This document shows positions 26,476 through 35,917 of a DNA stretch of 64,000 nucleotides, in pieces. The DNA comes from an uncultured Oceanobacillus sp. (GTDB lineage Bacteria > Bacillota > Bacilli > Bacillales > Amphibacillaceae). Made by a program: the position numbers and the translations under genes. Below the pieces are notes generated by a model, which was not told where the DNA came from, ran no database searches, and saw only the letters and a program-made list of their open reading frames with translations. Numbering within the stretch: the first letter of the stretch is position 1; the number at the start of each line of letters is the position of its first letter. The stretch covers positions 1 through 64,000 of the forward strand of contig CALKWU010000215.1 in the NCBI GenBank assembly GCA_938004015.1, read 5' to 3'.

Positions 26476-27255
26476 ATGCTTGAATTGATAGAATTGAACA
26501 TATTACCGATATTTTTACTTATTTTTGCCCGTTTACTTGCATTTTTTATGGTCGTTCCATTGTTTTCATATCGGACGATACCGATTCCACTTCGGATTGG
26601 ATTCAGTTTCTTTTTAGCTCTTATTCTATTTCAAACGTTGGACACGACATCCTTTACATTGGATCATACATATTTCTTCCTGGTGGCGAAAGAAGTGCTC
26701 GTCGGCTTATGCATCGGTTTGATCGCATTCATCATCGTTTCCGCATTGCAAGTGGCAGGCGGATTTGTCGATTTCCAAATGGGATTTGCGATTGCGAATG
26801 TGGTCGACCCTCAGACAGGTGCACAAAGTCCGCTCACTGGACAATATTTTTACATGATTGCCTTGTTGTTTTTGCTCGTTGTGGATGGACACCATTTATT
26901 GATCGACGGGATCATGAACAGTTACCAGTTCATACCGATTGAAGCGTACATCCCTTTCCAGGACGGATCGATCGCCGACTTCATCATCCAGGTTTTCAAT
27001 CATATGTTCATCATCGCCTTTCAAATGGCGATTCCTATTGTCGGGACGCTGTTTCTCGTCGACATCGCCTTAGGAATCATCGCTCGTACTGTACCGCAAG
27101 TGAACGTGTTTGTCGTCGGATTGCCATTGAAAATTTCCGTCAGTTTCATCGCAATTTTCATCTTTCTTTCTCTTTATATTAACGCAGTGGAAAGTTTGTT
27201 CCAAGCGATGTTTCGGGCGATGAGGGGGTTGATGCAATTATTCGGAGGTGGTTAA
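26476..27255 (+). CDS. fliR: Flagellar export gate protein FliR
   Basis: Single-copy gate subunit of 259 residues with six predicted membrane helices. Family motifs include FARLLAFFMVVPLFSYRTIPIPLRIGFSF (key part VPLFSYRTIPIPLRIG), FQMGFAIANVVDPQTGAQSP and QVNVFVVGLPLKISV. The start has only a weak SD and lies 3 bases after fliQ, so coupling is likely. It ends one base before the flhB start. Confidence 0.96.
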   Translation: MLELIELNILPIFLLIFARLLAFFMVVPLFSYRTIPIPLRIGFSFFLALILFQTLDTTSFTLDHTYFFLVAKEVLVGLCIGLIAFIIVSALQVAGGFVDFQMGFAIANVVDPQTGAQSPLTGQYFYMIALLFLLVVDGHHLLIDGIMNSYQFIPIEAYIPFQDGSIADFIIQVFNHMFIIAFQMAIPIVGTLFLVDIALGIIARTVPQVNVFVVGLPLKISVSFIAIFIFLSLYINAVESLFQAMFRAMRGLMQLFGGG

Positions 27256-27256
27256 G

Positions 27257-28339
27257 ATGCAATTGAAAATGGATCTGCAATTTTTTGCCGGTGAGAAAAC
27301 GGAAAAAGCCACCCCGAAAAAACGTCAAGATGAACGGAGAAAAGGTCGAGTCGCCAAAAGTCAAGATATCAATACAGCGATATTACTGGCTCTTTGCTTT
27401 TTTGCATTGTTCATCTTCGGCGGCAAGATGTTGGAAACGATGCTTATGTTCTATGTGGAAGCATTTACGAATTTCATCCATTGGGACGTCACACCGGACA
27501 CGGTGCAGAATGTGTTCAATGGAGCGACATTGGAAGCTGCGAAAGTCATTGCTCCCATAATGCTCGTTGCAATCATTGCCGGATTCAGTTCGAACTTGAT
27601 CCAAACGCGGGGATTTTTAATTTCCTCTGAACCGTTGAAATTTGATTTAAAACGGATTGACCCGATTCAAGGGGCAAAACGTATTTTTTCCATCCGGGCA
27701 TTAGTGGAGTTGTTGAAATCATTTTTGAAAATAACGGTAGTCGGTGTCATTACCTTCGCCGTCATTTGGTACTTCAAAGATGAAGTGTTGATGCTTGTTT
27801 TCAAAAATGCGGAAAGCGCCATTATGCTTTTCGGAAGGGTCGCCATCGTCATGGGATTTGCGGCAACCATCGCCTTACTGTTTCTGGCTGTTCTCGATTA
27901 TCTGTACCAACGCTATGACTTTGAAAAAAATATTCGTATGTCGAAACAAGATATTAAAGACGAATTCAAAAACATCGAAGGGGACCCGCTCATCAAATCG
28001 AAAATCAAAGAAAGGCAACGGTTGATAGCGACGAGACGCATGATGGCGGAAGTACCTGAAGCCGATGTCGTCATTACGAACCCGACGCATTATGCCGTTG
28101 CATTGAAATACGATGAAGAAAAAGCGAGTGCCCCCTTGGTCGTCGCTAAAGGTGTCAATCATGTTGCACGTAGAATCCGTGAAATTGCCGAGGAACATGA
28201 TATTGTGACTGTAGAGAACAAACCACTTGCACGTTCTCTCTATCAAATGGTGGAAATCGGAGAAGAAATACCGGAAGAATTTTATCAAGCGGTAGCGGAA
28301 GTTCTCGCATATGTATACCAATTGGAGAACAAAGTGTAA
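27257..28339 (+). CDS. flhB: Flagellar export switch protein FlhB
   Basis: Gate protein that changes export specificity after self-cleavage. From ATG 27257 (GGAGGTG at 27244-27250) it is 360 residues, as in B. subtilis; GTG 27248 overlaps the SD. The N-terminus reads LQFFAGEKTEKATPKKRQDERRKG. Four membrane helices follow. The autocleavage motif NPTH is at about residues 275-278 within VVITNPTHYAVALKYD. The C-terminal domain resembles YlqH (809-1084). Confidence 0.97.
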   Translation: MQLKMDLQFFAGEKTEKATPKKRQDERRKGRVAKSQDINTAILLALCFFALFIFGGKMLETMLMFYVEAFTNFIHWDVTPDTVQNVFNGATLEAAKVIAPIMLVAIIAGFSSNLIQTRGFLISSEPLKFDLKRIDPIQGAKRIFSIRALVELLKSFLKITVVGVITFAVIWYFKDEVLMLVFKNAESAIMLFGRVAIVMGFAATIALLFLAVLDYLYQRYDFEKNIRMSKQDIKDEFKNIEGDPLIKSKIKERQRLIATRRMMAEVPEADVVITNPTHYAVALKYDEEKASAPLVVAKGVNHVARRIREIAEEHDIVTVENKPLARSLYQMVEIGEEIPEEFYQAVAEVLAYVYQLENKV

Positions 28340-28358
28340 TGTTGAGGAGAGACTTGGA

Positions 28359-30392
28359 ATGAAGCCACGTGATTTAACTGTATTAATTGGAGTTATTTTA
28401 ATTATATTGATGCTTGTCATCCCGCTTCCGGGAGGCATTTTGAGTGTTTTGATATTGGTGAATATCAGCATTTCTTTAATGGTCATCCTAGTAGCAATGA
28501 ACACGACAGATGTCCTCCAATTTTCGGTATTTCCGACACTCCTCTTATTAGTCACCTTATTCCGTTTAGGGCTGAACGTTTCCACAACAAGAGCAATCCT
28601 TGCAAGAGGAGACGCTGGTGGCGTCGTTGATACATTCGGTTCTTTTGTCATTGGCGATAACCCATTGGTAGGGTTTGTCGTTTTCATCATCCTCGTTATC
28701 ATCAACTTCATCGTCATTACAAAGGGTGCCGAGCGGGTATCGGAAGTTGCTGCAAGATTTTCTTTGGATTCGATGCCTGGAAAGCAAATGAGTGTCGATG
28801 CGGATTTGAATGCAGGTATCATAACGGAGCAAGAAGCGAAAGAGCGTCGGAAAAATATTGAAAAAGAAGCAGACTTCCATGGGGCGATGGACGGTGCGAG
28901 TAAATTCGTTAAAGGTGATGCTATCGCTTCGATTATTACTGTTCTCATAAATATCATTTTTGGAATCATCATCGGGATGGTTCAAATGGGACTTTCTTTC
29001 GGGGAATCTGTCAATTTGTTCACACGCTTGACAGTTGGGGACGGTTTAGTGCAACAAATACCCGCATTATTAATGTCCACGGCGACAGGAATTGTCGTTA
29101 CACGTTCCAGTGATGGCAACAATTTGAGTGCGGATGTCGTCAGTCAGATGACCCAATATCCGAAACTGTTGTACGTCGCTGCAGGCGCCATATTCCTATT
29201 AGGTTTGACACCGATTAATTTCTTCTTGACGACTTCCATTGCACTGCTTTTGGCATTATCCGGCTATATGATGCAAAGAACACCTGAACCGACGATGGAA
29301 GAAGAAGAGGAAGAAATCGATGAGACGGAAACATCCCATCTCCGTTCTCCTGAAAATGTCGTCAATTTGATCAACTTGGATCCGATTGAATTTGAATTCG
29401 GTTATGCATTGATCCCTTTAGCCGATGCAAGCCAAGGTGGAGATCTGTTGGAACGCATCATCATGATCCGCAGACAATTGGCTATTGAAATCGGGATGGT
29501 CATTCCGGTCGTAAGGATCAGGGACAACATCCAATTGAATCCGAATGAATACCGCTTGAAAATAAAAGGTAATGAAGTCGCTCGGGGTGAACTGATGCTC
29601 GATCATTATTTAGCGATGGCTCCGGATATGGAAGACGACGGAATCGAAGGAATCGATACGAAAGAGCCGGCATTCGGGTTGCCGGCCAAATGGATCACCG
29701 AGGAGTATAAAGACGAAGCCGAATTATCCGGTTATACGGTGGTCGATCCACCATCTGTCGTTTCCACCCACATTACGGAAGTGATTAAACGCCACGCCCA
29801 CGTCTTGCTCGGTCGTGAAGAAACAAAACAACTTATCGACCACTTGAAAGAAAGTCATCCGATTTTGGTGGAAGAAGTGACGCCAGATCCGCTTGCAATT
29901 GGTGATGTCCAGAAAGTGTTGGCGAAGTTGTTGCGGGAAAAAGTTTCCATCCGGAATCTTCCCGTCATTTTTGAAACGTTGGCAGACTTCGCGAAGATGA
30001 CAAATGATACGGATTTGCTCGCTGAATATGTCAGACAAGCTTTATCATCACAAATAACGAAACAATATGCGAAAGAAGATAACACGATGACTGTAATCAC
30101 CGTATCCGGCAGTGTCGAAAAGTTGATTGCGGAAAATATCCAGCAGACCGAACATGGCAATTACTTGTCTCTAGATCCGGAAAAACAACAAGAAATCATC
30201 ATCAACATCCAGAAAGAAGTGGAAAAACTGCAACTTCGGGAGGAAACGGCGATTGTATTATGTTCGCCTGCAATCCGCATGTATCTGAAACAATTGCTTG
30301 AACGATTTCTTCCGGATGTCGTCGTATTGTCCTATAACGAATTGGAACCTGATGTGCAAGTCCAAAGCGTAGGGGTGGTGAATGTGGCATGA
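28359..30392 (+). CDS. flhA: Flagellar export gate protein FlhA
   Basis: Largest export-gate component, forming the nonameric cytoplasmic docking ring. It is 677 residues from ATG 28359 (GAGGAGA at 28344-28350), identical in length to B. subtilis FlhA. Eight membrane helices lie in residues 1-310, with the FHIPEP-family segments RFSLDSMPGKQMSVDADLNAG and DGASKFVKGDAIAS. The C-terminal cytoplasmic domain (about 340-677) has AIEIGMVIPVVRIRDN and ITEVIKRHAHVLLGREE. It overlaps flhF by 4 bases. Confidence 0.98.
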   Translation: MKPRDLTVLIGVILIILMLVIPLPGGILSVLILVNISISLMVILVAMNTTDVLQFSVFPTLLLLVTLFRLGLNVSTTRAILARGDAGGVVDTFGSFVIGDNPLVGFVVFIILVIINFIVITKGAERVSEVAARFSLDSMPGKQMSVDADLNAGIITEQEAKERRKNIEKEADFHGAMDGASKFVKGDAIASIITVLINIIFGIIIGMVQMGLSFGESVNLFTRLTVGDGLVQQIPALLMSTATGIVVTRSSDGNNLSADVVSQMTQYPKLLYVAAGAIFLLGLTPINFFLTTSIALLLALSGYMMQRTPEPTMEEEEEEIDETETSHLRSPENVVNLINLDPIEFEFGYALIPLADASQGGDLLERIIMIRRQLAIEIGMVIPVVRIRDNIQLNPNEYRLKIKGNEVARGELMLDHYLAMAPDMEDDGIEGIDTKEPAFGLPAKWITEEYKDEAELSGYTVVDPPSVVSTHITEVIKRHAHVLLGREETKQLIDHLKESHPILVEEVTPDPLAIGDVQKVLAKLLREKVSIRNLPVIFETLADFAKMTNDTDLLAEYVRQALSSQITKQYAKEDNTMTVITVSGSVEKLIAENIQQTEHGNYLSLDPEKQQEIIINIQKEVEKLQLREETAIVLCSPAIRMYLKQLLERFLPDVVVLSYNELEPDVQVQSVGVVNVA

Positions 30393-31513
30393 AAATAAAA
30401 AAATATATCGCTGATTCGATGCCGGAAGCGATGGATGTCATTCGAAAAGATTTGGGGACGGATGCGGTCATTTTGCAAACGAAACAAATCAAACAAAAAC
30501 GGTTTCTCGGTTTGTTCCATAAGAAAAAAATAGAAGTCATTGCGGCAAAAGATCCGCACCCCTACCAAACGAAGAAAGAAGGAACGGCCGGAAATGCCGG
30601 ACCCGCTGAAAAAGCAAAACCGCTCGTGCAAACCGGACAAACAGCGGAACATGAAATCCTTCAGGAAATCAAAAGTTTAAAAAAGATCATCGAATTGGAA
30701 ACTTCAAACAAAGAACTGGATTTGCCACCTGACTATAAAATTGCACATCATGCGTTATTGATGCAAGAAGTCGATCGCTCTTTGGCGGATGAAATCATTG
30801 CAGATGCGTTCGCAAAATTGGAATCGGAAAAAGAACCTGGACGCAAACGAATACAGCAAACGGTGAAAGGCTTGATCAATGACAGATTGAATAAACTTAC
30901 TTTCGATGGAATAACGAATGAAGATAAAATCGTTCAATTTGTCGGTCCTACTGGAGTAGGTAAGACGACGACGATTGCAAAAATCGCTGCTCAACTGATG
31001 TTGAAAGAAAAAAAGCGCGTCGCCTTCATCACTACCGATACGTACCGGATTGCAGCGATTGAACAATTGAAGACCTATGCACGGATACTGAATGTCCCCC
31101 TAGAAGTCGCGTACAATATGGATGATTACCATCAAGCGATAGAAAAATTGGCGGGTCATGATGTGATTCTTGTCGATACGGCTGGGAGAAACTTCCGGAA
31201 TCCGACCTATATCGACCAGTTGAAAGAAATGATGGGCAATGTGACCGGTATTTCGACGTATTTGGTTTTAGCCCTGACGGCAAAACCGAAAGATATGGTT
31301 GGTTTGTTTGAACAATTCAAACAAATTCCACTAAAAGAAGTCATTTTCACAAAAATGGATGAGACATCCCAATACGGTAGTATCTTATCGATTACGTTAC
31401 CGAATGAAATCGGGATTGCCTATATGACGAACGGGCAAGATGTGCCGGATGATCTCGTCAAACCAAATCCATCCTTGATCAGCGAACTGATTGTAGGTGA
31501 CCTCCATGACTGA
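30389..31513 (+). CDS. flhF: Flagellar GTPase FlhF
   Basis: SRP-family GTPase that sets flagellar position and number. It is 374 residues. A basic N-terminal B domain (about 1-110) precedes the NG domain: P-loop [17 protein letters not shown] (about 184-200), TTDTYRIAAIEQLKTYARI, VDTAGRN and FTKMDETSQYGS. It overlaps flhA and flhG, consistent with coupled synthesis of FlhF and its regulator FlhG. Confidence 0.97.
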   Translation: MKIKKYIADSMPEAMDVIRKDLGTDAVILQTKQIKQKRFLGLFHKKKIEVIAAKDPHPYQTKKEGTAGNAGPAEKAKPLVQTGQTAEHEILQEIKSLKKIIELETSNKELDLPPDYKIAHHALLMQEVDRSLADEIIADAFAKLESEKEPGRKRIQQTVKGLINDRLNKLTFDGITNEDKIVQFVGPTGVGKTTTIAKIAAQLMLKEKKRVAFITTDTYRIAAIEQLKTYARILNVPLEVAYNMDDYHQAIEKLAGHDVILVDTAGRNFRNPTYIDQLKEMMGNVTGISTYLVLALTAKPKDMVGLFEQFKQIPLKEVIFTKMDETSQYGSILSITLPNEIGIAYMTNGQDVPDDLVKPNPSLISELIVGDLHD

Positions 31514-32369
31514 CCAAGCAAGGAATTTACGAAAGAGAATCAAATTTTCCGCGAATCAGAAACAAGGGAAAACGATTGCGGTCATCAGCGGAAAAGGTGG
31601 GGTTGGAAAGTCCAATATCGCTTTGAACTTTTCTTTGGAATTGATCAACCGCAATAAAAAAGTGATGATCATCGATTTGGATATGGGAATGGGCAATATC
31701 AACATTTTGCTCGGCGTCCAACCGGAACGGACGATCGTCGACTTATTCAACGAACGGTTATCAATCTTTGACATTATGGAAAAAGGACCGCATAACTTGC
31801 ATTATATCGCCGGCGGTTCCGGATTGAATGATTTCATCCATCTTGATGAAGAAAAGCGGGAATTTTTCTATGAACAATTCAAAGAATTAGTCGATTCCTA
31901 TGATTATATCATTTTTGATATGGGTGCAGGGATATCCCAGGACAGCATTTTCTTCATTTTGGCGGCGGATGAGTGCATCGTCGTCACGACAACCGAACCG
32001 ACAGCGTTCACCGATGCTTACAGTGCGATCAAACAAGTGGTGAATCATGGGGGAAACATGCCCATCCATGTCATTTTGAACCGGGCGAGATCCAAAAAAG
32101 ACAGGGTGACATTGGAACGTTTCCAACGTGTAGTGAAGCAGTTTCTTCACAGGGACATCCAGCCTTTAGGTGTCATTCCGGAAGATCGGATCGTATCCGA
32201 AGCGGTCATTAAACAGACGCCTTATGCATTATTGAACGAGAAAGCCCCCGCATCCAGATCCATCCGGAAACTGACCGACCACTTCTTGTCCGGCACAGAA
32301 GTTATTCCGTATCATGAAGAGCCGGCTTTTATCCAGCGACTAAAAAAATTATTCAGGGGTAAATTTTAA
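31506..32369 (+). CDS. flhG: MinD-like ATPase FlhG (YlxH)
   Basis: Membrane-cycling ATPase that stimulates FlhF GTPase and acts in C-ring assembly. From ATG 31506 it is 287 residues; TAGGTGA (31494-31500) supports this over GTG 31497. The N-terminus contains DQARNLRKRI, the DQAxxLR activator helix that inserts into FlhF. The deviant Walker A is SGKGGVGKSNIALNFS. MIIDLDMGMGNINILLG, FDMGAGIS and a C-terminal basic amphipathic helix IQRLKKLFRGKF (membrane targeting) complete the pattern. Confidence 0.96.
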   Translation: MTDQARNLRKRIKFSANQKQGKTIAVISGKGGVGKSNIALNFSLELINRNKKVMIIDLDMGMGNINILLGVQPERTIVDLFNERLSIFDIMEKGPHNLHYIAGGSGLNDFIHLDEEKREFFYEQFKELVDSYDYIIFDMGAGISQDSIFFILAADECIVVTTTEPTAFTDAYSAIKQVVNHGGNMPIHVILNRARSKKDRVTLERFQRVVKQFLHRDIQPLGVIPEDRIVSEAVIKQTPYALLNEKAPASRSIRKLTDHFLSGTEVIPYHEEPAFIQRLKKLFRGKF

Positions 32370-33445
32370 TGGAACCAATTCGCGTGCTTATTGTTGACGA
32401 TTCAGCTTTTATGCGGAAAATGTTGACGAACATATTGGAAAGCGATCCTCGTGTGCAAGTGGTCGGCACCGCACGGAATGGCCAAGAAGGCATAAAAAAG
32501 TTGAAACAATTGCATCCGGATGTTGTGACGATGGATGTCAATATGCCGATAATGGATGGAATCAGCGCACTGAAGGAAATCATGGAAACAAATCCTCTAC
32601 CAGTCATCATGTTGGCAAGTGAGTCAGGAACTTGCACAAAAAATACGATCCAAGCATTTGAATATGGTGCTGTCGATTTTATTATGAAGCCTTCAGGAGA
32701 AATTTCCCTTGATATTGAAACAAAAAAAGAAGAAATCATTACCAAGGTCATTGCCGCAAAAGAAGCGACGCTCACACCTGGAACTCTCAGTGAAAAAAGA
32801 GCATCCCCATCAATTGAACATGGGAGGACAAGACAGAAAACGTCAAGGAAACCGAAGAAGCAGACGCTCATTGCCATCGGTACTTCCACAGGTGGGCCAA
32901 GGGCATTGCAACGGGTATTGATCGATTTGCCTGCCGATTTCGACATACCGATCCTCGTCGTCCAACATATGCCGCCGACTTTCACCAAATCGTTGGCAGA
33001 TCGTTTAAATGCTTTAACCAACTTACATGTGAAAGAAGCAACGGATGGGGAAAAAGTGGAAAAAGGGAAGGTGTATATTGCACCCGGTGATTACCATATG
33101 AAGGTGAAAATGAACGGGAACAATTACATACTCAAGTTGACGAAGGATAAACCTCTCAATAATCACCGACCGAGTGTCGATGCTTTATTTTATTCGATTG
33201 CGGAACTTTCCGAAGTAAATAAAATTGCCATCGTTTTGACTGGTATGGGAAGTGATGGTTCTGAAGGTCTCCGCAAAATAAAGCAGGAGGATGAAGATGC
33301 TCTCATCATCGCTGAAGCGGAGGAAACATCGGTCATTTATGGTATGCCAAGGGCTGCTCGGGATACGGGATTGGCGGATAAAATATTGCCATTATACGAA
33401 ATCGGCCCATTTTTGAAGTCTCTTCAAGCGAATAACCATGAGTAA
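32369..33445 (+). CDS. cheB: Chemoreceptor methylesterase/response regulator CheB
   Basis: Removes methyl groups from (and deamidates) chemoreceptors when phosphorylated. It is 358 residues. The receiver domain (about 1-120) has VLIVDDSAFMRKML and VVTMDVNMPIMDG. The catalytic domain (about 165-350) has the Ser in AIGTSTGGPRALQ, the His in VVQHMPPTFTKSLADRL and the Asp in LTGMGSDGSEGL. It starts on the last base of flhG. In B. subtilis cheA follows; here cheW follows after 22 bases. Confidence 0.97.
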   Translation: MEPIRVLIVDDSAFMRKMLTNILESDPRVQVVGTARNGQEGIKKLKQLHPDVVTMDVNMPIMDGISALKEIMETNPLPVIMLASESGTCTKNTIQAFEYGAVDFIMKPSGEISLDIETKKEEIITKVIAAKEATLTPGTLSEKRASPSIEHGRTRQKTSRKPKKQTLIAIGTSTGGPRALQRVLIDLPADFDIPILVVQHMPPTFTKSLADRLNALTNLHVKEATDGEKVEKGKVYIAPGDYHMKVKMNGNNYILKLTKDKPLNNHRPSVDALFYSIAELSEVNKIAIVLTGMGSDGSEGLRKIKQEDEDALIIAEAEETSVIYGMPRAARDTGLADKILPLYEIGPFLKSLQANNHE

Positions 33446-33467
33446 ACAATAAAAGGAGAGGAACAAC

Positions 33468-33938
33468 ATGGAGAATATCGGAACAGATAGTTTTAAAGTG
33501 ATCATTTTCCGGTTGGAAGATGAGGAATATGCATTGCCCGTCGAACATGTCAGTGCGATTGAAAGAGTCCATCCAATAACGAGAGTCCCTCAAACAGCCG
33601 AATTCATTAAAGGAGTCATCAACTTGCGTGGTATTGTCATTCCAATCATTGATTTGCGCTTACGGTTTGGAATGCCGGAAAAAGAATTCACGGAAGAGAC
33701 CCGTTTCATCATCATCTCCATGAATGGAGTTGAAGTCGGTTTAATCGTCGATGAGGCAAACGACGTCATTGACTTGCCAAGAGAAGACATCGAACCTAAT
33801 CCGGAAGTTGTCGGAACTGTGGCGGCCGATTACATCAATGGGGTGATAAAAATCGACAAACGTTTGTTCAGCCTATTGAACTTGGAAAAGATACTCATTT
33901 CGGAACAACATCAGCTTACCGTCGATAGGGAAGGATAG
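33468..33938 (+). CDS. cheW: Chemotaxis coupling protein CheW
   Basis: Adaptor linking chemoreceptors to CheA. It is 156 residues with the CheW beta-barrel motifs FRLEDEEYALPVEHVSAIERV, FIKGVINLRGIVIPIIDLRLRFGM (key part INLRGIVIPIIDLR) and GLIVDEANDVIDL. AAAAGGAGAGG precedes ATG 33468. Retained although cheA is absent beside it. Confidence 0.97.
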   Translation: MENIGTDSFKVIIFRLEDEEYALPVEHVSAIERVHPITRVPQTAEFIKGVINLRGIVIPIIDLRLRFGMPEKEFTEETRFIIISMNGVEVGLIVDEANDVIDLPREDIEPNPEVVGTVAADYINGVIKIDKRLFSLLNLEKILISEQHQLTVDREG

Positions 33939-33945
33939 GGAAAAA

Positions 33946-34581
33946 ATGGATTATAATGAACTGTCTTCATTTCAATTGGATGTATTGCGGGAAATCGGAA
34001 ATATCGGTGCGGGAAATGCAGCAACAGCTCTGTCCCAATTACTCAACAGAAAAATTGAGATGGTCGTTCCTTCTGTCAACATCGTTTCCTTCGATGAAAT
34101 GATGGAATTGATCGGTGGAGCGGATGAAGTGGTCGTAGCCATTCTTTTCCGTATCTTTGGAGACATTCCGAGCAATGTATATTTCGTTTTATCCGTTGAA
34201 GAAGCAGAAATGTTAGTGCAGACGATTACGGGTAATCCGGGCTTCACCATCATGGATGGAGATTTGGATGATGGTATGGCTATTTCCGTATTGGAAGAAA
34301 TCGGCAATATCGTCACTGGATCTTACATTTCGGCCCTTTCCGATTTGACGAAATTGCATATGCAGCCATCTGTCCCGCATTTAGGTGTCGATATGGCAGC
34401 AGCCGTCTTGACGTATGGTTTGATAGACATTTCCAAAGTGTCCGACTATGCCATCGTCATCGACTCAAAAATCAACAGTGCAGAAAAAGAAAAAGAACTG
34501 AAAGGGAACTTTTTCTTATTGCCGCATCCTGATTCATTAAAAGTATTATTCAAAACGTTGGGGATCGAACAAAATGGATAA
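33946..34581 (+). CDS. cheC: CheY-P phosphatase CheC
   Basis: Adaptation phosphatase of 211 residues that also binds CheD. Two phosphatase half-sites are visible: EIGNIGAGNAATALSQLLNR followed by VVPSV, and EEIGNIVTGSYISALSDLTK followed by QPSVP. Both keep the E..N pair. It starts 7 bases after cheW and overlaps cheD by 8 bases, fitting the CheC-CheD complex. Confidence 0.96.
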   Translation: MDYNELSSFQLDVLREIGNIGAGNAATALSQLLNRKIEMVVPSVNIVSFDEMMELIGGADEVVVAILFRIFGDIPSNVYFVLSVEEAEMLVQTITGNPGFTIMDGDLDDGMAISVLEEIGNIVTGSYISALSDLTKLHMQPSVPHLGVDMAAAVLTYGLIDISKVSDYAIVIDSKINSAEKEKELKGNFFLLPHPDSLKVLFKTLGIEQNG

Positions 34582-35071
34582 AACAGGAACCGTTGTACGA
34601 GTTGGCATAGCCGATATGGATACGGTGCGTGAACCGGATAAAATCAGAACATTAGGTCTCGGATCGTGTGTCGGCATCGTCATTTATGATGAAACGAAAA
34701 AAATTGCAGGAATGGCACATATTTTGCTTCCCGACTCCGGTGTGACGAAACAAAATCCGATCAATCAAGCGAAATATGCGGATACAGCCATCCCTTTACT
34801 TGTTGAAAAGCTTGTCGATATGGGTGCCAGAAGATATGCGATGAAAGCAAAAATAGCCGGTGGAGCAGAAATGTTCAAAGTGGATAACAGTTCGGAACTT
34901 TTACGGATAGGTCCGAGAAATGTCGAAGCCTCATTGGAAGAGCTCGAAAAGTTACGGATACCGGTCATTGCGAAAGATGTCGGGGGCAGTATCGGTCGCA
35001 CGATTGAGTTTGATCCGGCTACAAGCCTTTTGAAAATCAGAAAAGTGAACAGAGAAGAGCTTGTCATTTAA
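34574..35071 (+). CDS. cheD: Chemoreceptor glutamine deamidase CheD
   Basis: Deamidates receptor glutamines and is controlled by CheC and CheY-P. It is 165 residues. The catalytic Cys is in LGLGSCVGIVIYD (Cys32) and the His in AGMAHILLPDS (His49). KIAGGAEMF and IVAKDVGGSIGRTIEFDPATS-like segments (visible as AKDVGGSIGRTIEFD) are family-typical. Overlaps cheC. Confidence 0.96.
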   Translation: MDKTGTVVRVGIADMDTVREPDKIRTLGLGSCVGIVIYDETKKIAGMAHILLPDSGVTKQNPINQAKYADTAIPLLVEKLVDMGARRYAMKAKIAGGAEMFKVDNSSELLRIGPRNVEASLEELEKLRIPVIAKDVGGSIGRTIEFDPATSLLKIRKVNREELVI

Positions 35072-35118
35072 TTCATTTGTTCCAATGTCATTTAGTTTGC
35101 AGGAAGGAGTGGAGTACC

Positions 35119-35886
35119 ATGAATTCAGGTATGTCATCACAAGAACAATCCCTATGGAAGTACTGGAAAACCGCGAAAGATGATGCGACGATGAATGAAA
35201 TGATCGAATATTACCAGTATTTAGTCGATTATCATGTGGAACGCATTTCCAGTCACTTACCGAATAATGTCAGCAAGGATGATGTCAGAAGTTTTGGACT
35301 CCTCGGCCTTTACGATGCAATCACAAAGTTTGATGAAAAACGGAATTTGAAATTCGATACTTATGCTTCTTTCCGTATCAAAGGTGCGATCATGGATGGA
35401 TTACGTAAAGAAGATTGGTTGCCCCGTTCACTTCGGGAAAAAGCGAAAAAAGTCGAACGAGTTTCCGAAGAATTAGAACAGAAATTACAACGAATGCCGA
35501 CATCAAAAGAAATCGGCAAACTGTTGGACATGTCTCCGGAAGAAGTCGAAACCATCGTCAAAGATGCTTTATTTTCAAATGTTCTTTCCATTGAAGAGAA
35601 GCCGAAGAATGAGATTGATTTTAATGAAGGAATCGGCTATACGATTCCTGATGATCAAGCCATCTCTCCGGAAGAGGAATTATATATGGAAGAATTGAAA
35701 CAGGAACTGGTTGAAGCGATAAAGAAACTTAATAAAAACGAACAAATGGTCATCTCTCTTTTTTATAACGAAGAGTTGACATTGACGGAAATCGGGAAAA
35801 TCTTGAATTTGACCACGTCAAGGATTTCACAAATACATAAAAAAGCGATATTTAAATTGAAAAACATTCTGGCCAAAGTTGTTTGA
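35119..35886 (+). CDS. sigD: Flagellar sigma factor SigD (sigma-28)
   Basis: Directs late flagellar, chemotaxis and autolysin genes. From ATG 35119 (AAGGAGTGGAG upstream) it has 255 residues, compared with 254 in B. subtilis. Region 2 contains DVRSFGLLGLYDAITKFDEKRNLKFDTYAS (key part LGLYDAITKFD) and IKGAIMDGLRKEDWLPRS. Region 4 contains LTLTEIGKILNLTTSRISQIHKKAI. Its place near the 3' end of the operon, over 23 kb from the promoter, is known to matter for heterogeneity of expression in B. subtilis. Confidence 0.97.
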   Translation: MNSGMSSQEQSLWKYWKTAKDDATMNEMIEYYQYLVDYHVERISSHLPNNVSKDDVRSFGLLGLYDAITKFDEKRNLKFDTYASFRIKGAIMDGLRKEDWLPRSLREKAKKVERVSEELEQKLQRMPTSKEIGKLLDMSPEEVETIVKDALFSNVLSIEEKPKNEIDFNEGIGYTIPDDQAISPEEELYMEELKQELVEAIKKLNKNEQMVISLFYNEELTLTEIGKILNLTTSRISQIHKKAIFKLKNILAKVV

Positions 35887-35917
35887 CCATATCTAGTGTT
35901 TGCTTGGGGGATACGAA

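Noticed and set aside
35900..35917. TTG 35900 as start of the FapA-like gene
   Set aside because: It lacks an SD and the GGGGGAT SD fits TTG 35918, although the longer form cannot be fully excluded.
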